DNA from: Imbricaverruca yamaguchii
Lineage: Eukaryota; Arthropoda; Thecostraca; Neoverrucidae
DNA length: 64,000 nucleotides
Reading direction: 5' to 3'
Assembly (NCBI GenBank): GCA_034440575.1
Contig: JAOTOL010001639.1
Coordinates: 383,001-447,000 of the forward strand
Below the pieces are notes generated by a model that was given only the letters and a program-made list of their open reading frames with translations, was not told the origin of the DNA and did not search any database. The translations under genes were made by a program, and so were the position numbers. Every line of letters begins with the position of its first letter. Position 1 is the first letter of the stretch. This document shows, piece after piece, positions 10,166 to 21,122 of this stretch.

Positions 10166-11105
10166 CTCTGTCTCTCCGCCGCCGTTCGTGTAATCGATTG
10201 GACCGTCACCAACGGGACTACCGAACCTGGCGCGGATCTCACCGATCCGCTAAGCCTATCCAGGGAGCCTAGTGGTGCCGGTAATCAGCAGCGTACGGCC
10301 CCACGGCTCCACCCGACCAATCTAGTCTGGGAAGCGATCCGATAAGTCCCATCGGGCGATCCACTGGTCGGAGTGGAACCACCAGGGTGGTCCAAGGAGC
10401 CACATTAATCCATCAAGGCTGCGATATGGGCCGCATAGCCAAGAGAAGCGACCAATGCCCATCCGACCCAGCCAGGCGACTTAGGCAAACAGCGGGACGT
10501 GTACGGTGCCGCTGACATACTCATATCCAGGATGATTACGTTAGTTTTCGCACCACGAGAGCGCCCTTCAATGTTTAGTTCCCGTACAGGCACCACCAGG
10601 TTAGATGGTCACCACGACACCGTTCTTGCCATGGCTAATGCGCTCAAATGATTGATGCCTCCTTCTTCGGATCCCTTAGACTTCTTAAGATGACACCCCC
10701 CAAGCGATTTAATAATCAAAGTCATCACAGAGTGCATCGACATTAATTCAATGTGTATGCTTTTTTCTATCGATCGAGCATGACTTTGCGCCTTTTATGA
10801 TCCGCATGTGAATTCAATGCTCTCCGAAACTGAAAATAATTAATTTGCAAGCCATCACAAACCATCGCATGTGACAATTGGCGTGACGGGCGCTGTTTTG
10901 GCGTGCGCTTCGATCGTCCATGGTCAGTCAGGACAGAGCTAATCCACACTGACGCTTATTTGGCGTCTATGCATGCCAAATGGATTCGGCGCCAGGCCAG
11001 GTCGAAGCCGTCCGTGCCAACACATGTCGGGACTATTTTGCCTTTGACCTGCCCTGAATTGTCACTGGCCAACCGAAATCATAGAACATCGGGCGCCACT
11101 GACGT

Positions 11106-11134
11106 GACCCTGGCGCATGTCATGCGCCAGGGTC
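11106..11134. repeat. Perfect 14-bp palindrome with 1-nt centre
   Basis: GACCCTGGCGCATG is followed by T and its exact reverse complement. It could extrude as a cruciform. No known site is recognised. Confidence 0.85.
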
Positions 11135-14100
11135 GTCCGGATAGCGTGCTTCACTCAGCGGCCAAATGACGGGCGAGAGACAACCACCCCGTGGCGAAGC
11201 TGGCGAAGCCGGCGAAGAGCGCTGGTCGGGTGCAGGCTCGTCTGTCTGGATGCAATGACCAGGCGAGACGATGGAGCAATTCAACACCGTGCCCTACTTC
11301 GGATGTTTACTTTATTCATTCAAGAAAGTTTACTTAATTTGCTTAACCGACATGTTAACACGTACTCCTCGAAGGCTAACTCTTGCAGCTGCTCGTGATC
11401 TGTATCGAGTAATGTCACCCCCCATGTGTACAGCTTTATGTAGCGATGCACATGTGATTTTCTTGATTGTCTTTATCTGCTGCTATATCCCTCCGTGTCT
11501 CCAGTGTGCTGTTCTTGCCCATCGCGGGAAATGGATGCGTCCATTTATGGCTTGAGTCATTTCCTAACATAATTATACAATGGCAGTGTACACACTATGT
11601 AACTACAAACTAAAATGCATGCCAATCAATATTGACGAACATTAACCTGATCAGTGTGTGTTCTTGTGCTGATGCGTGCGCAGGAAAACGAGAGAACGTT
11701 GCCAATGTACAATGGTGAGTTATAAATTTATGTTGCTAACACCATGAGTCGCTGCATAGTAAAGTTGTTTTCTCCATTTAGGGCGACGCAGAATGGGTAA
11801 GGAAGCTAGTTCACGTGTTTGCCTGATAGTGTATGCAACTGTTGGTGTGCTGCCGCTGCCCTATCGCCCTTCTCTGTCCGAGTCCGCGGGATATGTTGGA
11901 GGGGCACCGTTTGCAGTGCTTTGTACAACCAGCAGTCAGCGCCATCTGGTGCACTGGATGAGCGACGGCAAAAGGTCAGGTGCAGGCGCGCCGAGCTGCA
12001 GGTCGGCTGCAGGTCGGCCGGCGTGACGCTGAGCACGTGGGTGAGGCCGCCGCGGCCTTCACCGGCAGGGAGCCGACGCTAAAGAAAAACCCCGCCACCC
12101 GTAGTGACGTACCCAGGAAAATGGCGCCACAAAACCTCTTCAACAACTAACATTCGTGAAGTAGGGAATCAAAATTTAAGGAGCCGAGAGGTGCTTGACT
12201 AACTTGTAAAAAGCAGGTATTTTTATGTGCATGATTCAAATCAAACACCTATCCACACTTTCAGCCAAACAATGCGTGATGGAACAGAGTTGATCTGAAT
12301 AGGAGGATTTTTTTTTTCATTTTACAATGTTGATGCAACAAGCCGCTATTCGTGGATTTGTGCATTCTCCAATTTCACCAGTATTATTTCTTGAGTGGGA
12401 TTTGTGCCGGCACTTCTATGCTGGGTCACTGGACGAGGCACGGCGCGCTGGCTGCCTGACTATGAAGGCGGCGACGGCACCAGCACGGTCCTCTGAGCAC
12501 AGCGTCGTCCCGGCCGATCCAGTGCGCCGGCGACACGCGATACGATGCCTCGATGGTCAATCGTACGTCATTGCTATTTGTTACTGCCACTGTTGAAAGA
12601 TGTTTCGGGTCTTATTCTGAATAAGGAAATCACAATTTGAAACATTGCAGCAAACTAAATTAATTGAAGCCCCAAAATCCCGACGGCCGGGTTGAATGGC
12701 TCCCGTCATAGTGGAATCGCTCCTGTTTTTCACAGAAGCAGTTGAGATCTGCTTCTGTAACAGCAGCTCCAAACGGGATTAGCCACGCGGACTTTGCTCT
12801 GGCTCGTAGTTATTATAGAAAACCGCCTGAATCTTCCCCCTAGCACACGCTGATGCGTGCATTGGCGATGTCACGTTTGCTTTGCACAGCTTGCAGTTGT
12901 AGTCTAGTGATTAAAACCAAGGGCAGTTGTTCCCAATCACCACTAGCCAGTTACTCACCGATAGGTAACCAAACGTAACCTGATATGTTTCCTGATGACG
13001 TATGGATCTAATAGTAATTTCTGTTGTGATGTTTTGGCGGTCATAGTTGCATTTTGTTCGTTTGGAATACGTGTGTCAAAATAATAATTATAAATCAACA
13101 CAAAATCTGCCACGACAGCCGAAAAACACGACAGAAGTATATATGTATCAACGATGAAACATTAAGGCATCACTGAAAATATTGTTATTTGACGAAATGA
13201 ATACCTTTGTTCTCAAACAGTTTATACGGACTTCGTATGCAAAAATGCATTGTAATATATCACTTCATTCATGACTGGATGTTATATTGGAACCTCAAAG
13301 TTCCTCTTCCGTTCTATTTTTCTGATATGTGCCGCTTATTTCAGTGATGGCAATATTTGTTTTGCTCTCAAATATGCTTGAAATAGCTAATGAATAAGTC
13401 AGTTAGTCTACTAAATGCTTCATTTCAGAAAGTGTGCAATTTAACCTAAGTGTATTTGTATGTACCGAATTTGTATAAAACGCCCTTAGCCAGAGCCAAC
13501 GGTCCAGGTTCGCGATCGCGCAATAGTCCAGGCTCACGACCACACAAACCCAAATCGTTGTGATCATGCTCCTATGGAATCCCGAGGAGGCATGTGGCAC
13601 AGATTTGACCAAGAGTTCACATTGTGAATGACACGAGTTTTAGCTTTCAAAAGGGTGAGCAGGCCTGGGTCTGAATTTTATCCCTCATAAGTCTGAACAC
13701 ATAAGTCTGGTCGGAACTCGTTTGGCACATTTCCAGAGGTAGTATGTTTCTCCCGGTTCGTATTTGGTTGTGTTTCGCCCGGAGTGAAAGCAAAGTTAGA
13801 AACATGGACCTGACGCTTGTTAAGACTAATTTGTTGGATCATATTTAACATACTTTCGTTAGTCAGATCAAAGTGTGTCTAGTCAAAAATCAAACCACCC
13901 GTCGGGGACAGTAATTTTCGGCGGATCGTAGCACATGTCTGCTCATACGGCGAACTTCACGCAACCATTTGCTAGCAAAATTACGTTAAACCTGCTTCTC
14001 GTGTTTCAATACATCGCCATTTCAAGTGTTATGGTGTTTGTATGAGACCCATGTGTGAGTCCATGTGACGCCCAGAAAATTAATTGGACATGTGCGAGGC

Positions 14101-15391
14101 TACCAAATGCACTGGGCAGGTGTCAGGTTACCAAGTGCGTCGTGTACGTAGCAGGCATGGCATTAGTGTATTGTGCTGCATATTCTGTCATTTGCTATAT
14201 GCTTGTGATAAGATATGGCCTTCAGTTTAGAAAAACCCTGTGTGAACACGTTTTACCTTATGAATTGCACCTGCTGAATCCGAGCGATCTAATTACAGAT
14301 GGTTTCATGAAGCTCACCCATTATTTGCTTTGTTCTGTTCCTGTTTTAGAAGTGCACATGTTTGATTTTCCGCCGCCAGAAGCCACCATTTTTGGATCGA
14401 AATGGCATGTTCATGGAGTGTAGACCTAGCTCGTCGGTCATTTGGTTGACTCGATACACCACCCGTTGTCTCGTGCATAGTGAAGGCCACAGTCGTGATA
14501 CTGCTAGCAAAATTGAGCTTGGTGAGATTGCCAACAATGTCGTCTTCGGATGCAAATCAATCGCGTCATCTTTCCCTCATAACTGAACAGAGGCTAGCGG
14601 ACATGGCCCGGCATGTCTCCAAAATATAACAGACCGTGCAAACTTATCAGTAGGTTGCTGTTTTGCTGACTTGCTGCTTGTGCTAAGCCATATCATAGCT
14701 CGTACAGATCACTGTTCAAAAATGGTCCATGCGTCTCATTGATAGTGTGTATTCGCAACCAAAAGGAAGCGTCATGTATCTGCCTGCACATTAATACCAA
14801 GCATGGATCCAACTCACCAAAGCTCAATTATAGAGCGTCGCTTTCGAAAGCTGCACTTTGCAATGAACGCCACAGTAATATAACTGGAATGTGCTTGATT
14901 CGATGGGGCACGTCGTTGAAAAGCACCGTGGAATTTCTTCGAACTCAGTGTTATTGCATCTTTCCAGCAGTAATGGGAAATTAGTGATAGTCCTGCTCGG
15001 AATCACTGCACTGTGCAACCCGATCTGTATTAGTTGTTTCCGTTCTGTGGAAATACATCAAGCCTCTTAGAGCTCGATACGAGCTCATGCAAGTCTTGGG
15101 CAAGATGTATCACTGCCTTAATCTTCATTGCCTTCAGTCTGCAGGATGAATCTCCTATGCCACATCGCAACTGTTGCAGGTCTAGTCTGAAATCATGCCG
15201 TGCTTATTCGTAAATGCGTCTTGTTCAAGTCCAAGCACGGATGGCCATGTTCCATTGATCCATGAACAATGCAGCCCAGACACAACGCTTTCGACCAGCA
15301 GCACTGAGCGTCCTGTCTTCTACATTGATTGGCTCCTCTTCCCAGAAATTCTGCTCCAAAAATATCCCCCTTAATGAGTAGTGCTTAAGGC

Positions 15392-15726
15392 ATGCCCGAG
15401 TACAATATCGAGGGTTCACGATCGGCCGGGTACAATAGCTGGGGTTGAGGATGCCCGGGTACAATAGCTGGGGCTGACGAGTGCCCGGGTACCCGGGTAC
15501 AACAGTTGGGGTTGACGGGTTCCCGGATACAATAGCAGAGTTTGACTGGTGCCCTGATATAATAGCGTGGCTTGGTTCCCGGGTGCAATAGCCGGGGTTG
15601 ACGGGTACATGGATAAAATATCGGATTTAACAGATGCCCAGGTGTAGTAGAGGCTGACGGCTGCAAGGGTACAATAGCAGGGATTAACGGATGCCCGGGT
15701 GCAATTGCGGAGGTTGACGGGAGCAC
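15392..15726. repeat. Minisatellite, about 30-bp unit, about 11 copies
   Basis: Units follow ATGCCCGGGTACAATAGC then NGGGGTTGACGG with strong divergence between copies. It ends about 160 bp before the exon at 15889. Open frames on the minus strand arise from the repeat. Confidence 0.88.
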
Positions 15727-15888
15727 TAAGCGTTTATGTATCTCTAATTCAGCTGCAGGCATGATTCATTGATTATTTGGGCTTAAGGGCGCGCCGACTA
15801 CAAGGTCATTTAGCGCCCATAGCTGCAGATATGGACTGTTGGGAAAGCAACACATTTTGTTTCGACTGATTGATGTCTCGTGTTTCAG

Positions 15889-15945
15889 GGTGCCTCCAAG
15901 CTAACGCGGGATGACATTGAGCGAGTGTTTGCTCTCTACGACCGA
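15889..15945 (+). CDS. Cbp53E: Calbindin-32, exon entering EF-hand 5
   Basis: Encodes GASKLTRDDIERVFALYDR, the helix and first two loop residues of EF-hand 5 (fly: GATKLTKEDIEKVFSLYDR). The acceptor is TGTTTCAG and the donor GTAAGT, phase 0 at both ends. The intron that follows splits the calcium-binding loop after its second residue. Confidence 0.93.
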
Positions 15946-17852
15946 GTAAGTTCTTCAATATTTTTCGTTATTGTTTTCCGAGCAAAGCCTATGCTCGGAC
16001 CCGCATTGCGTTCACTATGAATGTTTCGTACGCGATCACTTCGCTGAATTGCTTGAAGTCACAATTACCCCGTTTATACGATTAGCAAAACTTCCGAATG
16101 CAATATGATTTGGAAAGCTTGCGAAAATAATGCCCTTGTAAACGGGAATTTGCGTAGCGAAACATGAGAAAAGCTTAACGCAAATTTACGCTTCGGTAGG
16201 TGAAAGTTTGCGATAAGCGCCAATCATGAACGAATAATGGTACTGCTGCAAGGGTCAAGGCACTTCTTGAGGCTATTCTCTCCGAGGCTATTCGAGCAAA
16301 TGTAGTGTACTTATGAAAAAATAACGTCTTGTTTTTTATTCTAATTGCAAATATAGTTATGAAACACAAAAATCGGACGTGTAACAGCTGAAGTCGGCGC
16401 TGAAACGTTACGTTATTAGTACATGCCCCAACCGTAAGTTTTACGATGTGGCGGAGTGTTCAATTTCCAGATTTGTGACCGTGTGTGGGTTTTGCTGATT
16501 TATCTCTTCGATTGCGTAGTGAACCTGACTTACTCTGTTTATTTGACTATTGCACAGTCTGGAACAAGGTCGTCTGGAACAATGCGTCATTACATAGTCT
16601 GGAACCTATTCTACAGAACATAGTCTGGCCTGGAAGCAATGCACCGTTTGATTCACGAAGAATAAAGAGCTATGTTGTCATCGACAACGTATCATCGGCT
16701 ACGTGAATCCTTCGAATTCAGATTACCTGTATCCCTGCCCAACTACCTCTAACTACATGGATCATTGATGATATATTGTGCCTGTGTACGACGTTGCTCG
16801 AAGCAGGTACGTTGGAAGCGCAAAAATGCGCCAACTATTCTGAACCTTTCACCATATTGTGTGAGCCGTCAAATCACAAAATTCCGATTAGGTGGCTGCA
16901 TTGCTCTTGTAAATGGGCCGCGCAATCGAAACTTTTGCGAATCGACCAGAACGGAAATTTTCATTTGCGGCTGACCTGCTCATGTAAACGGGGTGGAGAA
17001 TAGAGTGACAATCATATTCGCATATTGTTATGCTGTGTAGTGGTATCGTGAACTTATGTTCAAATCTTAATATTTAAATTCAGGCAATCAAAGGTCGCCC
17101 TACGCTAATTATGATGCGTAGGGTCATTTAAAGACCGGAATCACCAGCCAAGGGATTCCATCTGGTTCCCAACCGAACATCCCTCATTGACACTAATCTC
17201 TCTGTCTATTGACATCGTCAGCCATTTACGTCTGACATGCCACTCATTTACGCTAATCGGAGGCCATGAGTGTTCTCATTCCGCTTGCATTGAACTACGT
17301 GTGATCGTTTCTTGCACACGTGTCCGATGCTCACGTGACGTTTCTCGGCACGCTTCTACTCCGCCGGTTGAAGCGCAGTCGTGTGTGTGCCTCAGCTGTG
17401 CGACACACCGTGATGAGTTACACGTGCACATCATTAGGATTGTATTCAGTGGCAGTTCGTAATGACTCGGTGATGAGTTACACGTGCACATCACTGATAT
17501 TTTATTCATTGGCAGTTCATAATGACTCGGTGATGAGTTACACGTGCACATCACTGGGATTTTATTAAGTGGCAGTTCGTAATGATTCGGTGATGAGCTA
17601 CGCGTGTACATCACTGGGATTTTATTCAGTGGCAGTTCGTAATGACTCGGTGATGAGTTACACGTGCACATCACTGATATTTTATTCAGTGGCAGTTCAT
17701 AATGACTCGGTGATGAGCTACGCGTGTACATCACTGGGATTTTATTCAGTGGCAGTTCGTAATGACTCAGGGAGGAGGGGGAGGCGGTGGCGGTAATGTT
17801 CGCTTTATAAATGATTCCTAAAATGGTAAAACATTCCAATCCTCTTCTTCAG
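15946..17852. other. Calbindin-32 intron (1.9 kb)
   Basis: Starts GTAAGT and ends TTCTTCAG. It contains a 60-bp tandem array (17408-17770); the rest is AT-rich with no recognised feature. Confidence 0.85.
17408..17770. repeat. 60-bp tandem repeat, 6 copies
   Basis: Each unit runs GTGATGAGTTACACGTGCAC, ATCACTGGGATTTTATTCAG, TGGCAGTTCGTAATGACTCG. Copies differ at few positions, and two subtypes (GTTACACGTGCA and GCTACGCGTGTA) recur. The unit length is a multiple of three, so a repetitive open frame runs through it on both strands. Confidence 0.95.
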
Positions 17853-17924
17853 GACAACAGTGGGACCATAGAGGATGATGAACTGACCGGATTCCTGAAG
17901 GACCTGTTGGAGCTAGTCAAGAAG
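17853..17924 (+). CDS. Cbp53E: Calbindin-32, exon completing EF-hand 5
   Basis: Encodes DNSGTIEDDELTGFLKDLLELVKK, of which DNSGTIE and FLKDLLELVKK are identical to the fly protein. Joined to the preceding exon it gives the loop DRDNSGTIEDDE with all calcium ligands present. The acceptor is CTTCAG and the donor GTAAAT, phase 0. Confidence 0.94.
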
Positions 17925-18371
17925 GTAAATAGGATGCTCTCCATTGCTAGTTGTACAAGGTATGCGCATTTTACTTCAATTTGAATGAATTACGCAGGAT
18001 TCTACATTAAATAGCTTTGTTCATTTTCTCGTTTCTGAGATTTGAAGTGCTTACCCACGCTTTGGAAAAGTTGCACACCGACAATGACAGCGATGGGACC
18101 CAATCATGTTTGTGATTTGTTGTGACGGTATCATCTACGAAACCTTTTAATATGCAAATGAGCAGCGCTTATCAGCGATGTCATAGCATCCAAAACTGCA
18201 ACGAAGTTGCATCGAAGCTGCATCGAAGCTGCATCCGGCCATGCATCCAGATCTTGTACGCATCATAAACGCTACATAGACAAACACATACTTAAATTAT
18301 GTACTATATATATGTGCTACACCAGGTGACCTAACATGTGCGACTAGCTATTCAGCATGTCCTTCGCACAG
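17925..18371. other. Calbindin-32 intron (447 bp)
   Basis: Starts GTAAAT and ends TTCGCACAG. It includes a short direct repeat of GCATCGAAGCT units near 18200-18235. Confidence 0.85.
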
Positions 18372-18524
18372 GATTACGATGCTAAAGACCTGGAAGAGTT
18401 CCAGGAGACCATTCTTCGGGGCTGCGACTTCAACCGGGATGGCAAGATCAACAAAAGAGAACTTACCATGATCCTGATGGCGCTCTCAAAGCACAACGAA
18501 GAAGATACTGACCAGCAGCAGTAA
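18372..18524 (+). CDS. Cbp53E: Calbindin-32, terminal coding exon with EF-hand 6 and stop
   Basis: 51 codons including TAA at 18522-18524. It encodes a helix (DYDAKDLEEFQETILRG), a loop DFNRDGKINKRE and a helix ELTMILMALSKH, then an acidic/Gln tail. The loop has D1, N3, D5, G6, K7, I8, N9 and E12, a fully canonical calcium site; in Drosophila calbindin-32, as I recall it, the sixth loop is degenerate. The 3' UTR follows, but I could not fix a poly(A) signal; GATAAA near 18835 is the best nearby variant. The five exons give 128 residues of an expected protein of about 300. Confidence 0.94.
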   Translation, partial: DYDAKDLEEFQETILRGCDFNRDGKINKRELTMILMALSKHNEEDTDQQQ

Positions 18525-20290
18525 GGATGGCGTGCAATCCGTGTCTTGTCGGATGTTCTGTCTGGACTATGTAGTTAGTGGCTGTTGCATCGTCTGCTGC
18601 GTACGAACGTGCGCTCTGTCTGGTCTTGCCCACTCTTCGCTCACTGATATGGCTTTGAATAAGCACGCATGACAAGTTTGCAATAACGACCGACTGGGCC
18701 GGACTGAGTTAATGGTTTAGCTGGGACGCCAACGACCACCTTCAACGTAAGAGAATTTCAGGTATAAAGCGAATGACTGCTGTAAATTTATTGTACTTCA
18801 TATGAGCAGTGGTATGCTACCTCTCAGCTGTGCGATAAATGAAACAGAATAACATGAATCGGTCATTTTATCATGGAAGGAAGTGGTAATGGTGTTAAGG
18901 AACGTGCTGTGGTAAGATAGTACACACTTCAATGCAATTATTTTTGCGTACGTGTGTACTGCAGGGAATGCATGTACGGTCTATTCATATTTTTAATCGA
19001 ATGCGCTTAACTTCTAAATATACCTGGGACATACATTGGAGGAGACAGCATTATTAGTGTCGAACACAAACAATTGGTGCATATAATGAACTTATGAGGA
19101 TATTTGTGAGGTACCATTGCTCATGACTTTGATTTCCGTACCCAAGGATTGGCTCGCTTTACAGAGCATGTCATGAACTATTTGACAATTCCGACAATGT
19201 TTTCGTCGTCGCTCAGACATGCGTAAGTTCCCCGTAAGGCATTAGATCTGCAAATGTTCAAAGCAATAGCATGGTTAGCAATGGACGTGCTTCACGTTTC
19301 GTTTTGTTGGTTGGCGAGGCCACGGTTGTGCTGCCGCTTGCCTGCGTCTGTTCACCATCTCACCGCGCTGCTGTGTCCCGTGCGTCACCGGATTCAAGTC
19401 ACTTTACGCCAAGGCCGCCGGCCGTTTGTGCGCTACATTCATTTTGATGTCTGCTCGTCGGCCGCCAGCTGCAAATGTATACCCTTTGCTCTCATTTAGT
19501 GTCTGCTTTGTATGTTTGTCGAACCCCCGCGGCTGCCGAACTGGCCGAGCTCACCGTCACGTGTCATGTTCTCTTACCGATGATGCAGCATGTGCGACTT
19601 TGGCTTCTGAGGGCTCACGCTGCCGCCGCGGCTTAGTAGAAGGTACGTGCCTGTCAGCCACTGATGTTCGCGTTGCCGACCGAGCTTGCCACGGGTGGAG
19701 AAGCAGAATGGATATATTTGTGGGCTGCTCGTCTCGCATGGCAAATGCAACTTCAGGGTCGGCCAGCACGCTTCTGTGATATTTGCCTGCTGAGAAAAGA
19801 TTAGCGCTTCAAATCCAACCAACCGAAGAGCTGTGACCCTGTTGCATGTTGTAATGTGCTGATAATCCAGTCAAGCTCACATCAAAGGTTTCTTGTGATA
19901 CACGAACGCCATGATATAGCTTGACCCATATATGATGGAACAAGATTGGATTTCGCCTACGTTTGCCCAACGATAGATTTGGTATGTTGGACAAGACTTA
20001 ATTGAGACAACTTTTATCTTGCTCCCATTTCGATTTTAATTAACATAGTAGTCTCAAAGACCTGCCTGCTTTGACCGTTTCGTGCCATTCTAGTTTAGCG
20101 GAAGCGATTCCCTTTACATGCATGACAAAGATGCTCATCTACTAATCTGTGCGATTTTGAAATTCCACACCAGAATTTGTCGCATTCATTTCGTTGACGC
20201 CACGTATCTTGTCAGCTCAGGACGGGTTTGCATCTCGCCATCAACGACGCGACAGCGCTCATCTACGGATCTCCATATTGCAGCTGGTGC
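18525..20290. other. 3' UTR of calbindin-32, then unassigned DNA
   Basis: The first few hundred bases are likely 3' UTR. Beyond that I see no gene, RNA or repeat unit. Confidence 0.5.
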
Positions 20291-20297
20291 TGTTTAA

Positions 20298-21118
20298 CCC
20301 TCTCTCCGGTCAAATCCTCACACCCCATCTCGGACGGGAGGGGGTTGATAGGAACCCCCGTCTAATATCAAAACTATTCGTCGGACGGAAGCAGAGATGT
20401 CTTCGGAAAGCGCTCGATGAGCAGTATCCGTCACCATCCCCCACAAAAAAAAATCCCAAAAGTGGCGTTACTAGGAAGCCTAGATTTTCACGACTTACAT
20501 GTTTGTGGCTCTGAAGAGTTAATTTTGGGGGATATTTGCAAAAGGAAAAATTATTTGGAATCAGAAAAGGACAGCCAAATCGACCAGTACCATAAAAAAT
20601 TGGCCACCAGAAAATAAAAATTCGATATTTTTATATTTCATATTTTTTAGTTTTCAAGTTCTTTTTAATTTTCCTCTTCAATGGGTAGAGCGGGCCAAAA
20701 AATAACGTTGTTTGAAGTCAAATTGACCGAGTAAATAATCCTTACCTTAGCCAGAATCTTCGATTTGAACTCTAATAGGCAAATGTGCAAAACTAATAAG
20801 CAGCCAAAAGCGGAAAAAATGAAAAATTTATCTTTCAGGTTTTGTTGCATCCCTAATGATAAGCAAAGGATGAAAGTTTCATTAAAATTCCTGCATCCGT
20901 TAAAGCGTGACGGCTTGTTGAACTTTTTCGGAGGTGACCTCACTTGACCTCGACTAACTCGTTGACCCTAGATGACCTGACTTCAAAAGTTTGACATGTT
21001 ATGCCAAATTGATGTTGGAAAAGGCAAATTTTGGCGCGCTGCCGTGCGGCGTTCTTTCACTTTCCGCGAAAAACCTGAGGGGGCGGTTGAAGACCATCCC
21101 CCTCCGAGACTGCGCGGG
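20298..21118. mobile_element. TTAA-flanked non-autonomous transposon candidate (piggyBac-like)
   Basis: Flanked by TTAA at 20294-20297 and 21119-21122, with CCC at the left end and GGG at the right, the termini and target typical of piggyBac elements. Just inside both ends, a CTCGGA-GGGGG block occurs in inverted orientation (left about 20329-20347, right about 21084-21108). The interior is AT-rich and non-coding, and holds a run of TGACCT motifs (20934-20985). Terminal similarity beyond the first bases is weak, so this may be chance. Confidence 0.42.
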
Positions 21119-21122
21119 TTAA

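Larger units (their letters stand above)
5569..15888. other. Calbindin-32 long intron (10.3 kb)
   Basis: Starts GTAAGAG and ends GTGTTTCAG. It carries five minisatellites (5889-6080, 7895-8535, 9412-9505, 9537-9821, 15392-15726), a foldback with 0.42-kb arms (6490-7586), a dispersed repeat (9979-10165) and a perfect 14-bp palindrome (11106-11134). I see no extra exon. The stretch 10170-15390 has no recognisable coding or repeat feature apart from that palindrome. Confidence 0.8.

Noticed and set aside
14055..14423. 122-codon open frame in the calbindin intron as a gene
   Set aside because: It has hydrophobic segments but no recognisable family, poor codon context and no splice or promoter support; chance open frame.
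17276..17839. 187-codon minus-strand open frame with 20-residue repeats
   Set aside because: Product of the 60-bp tandem array inside an intron of the opposite-strand gene.
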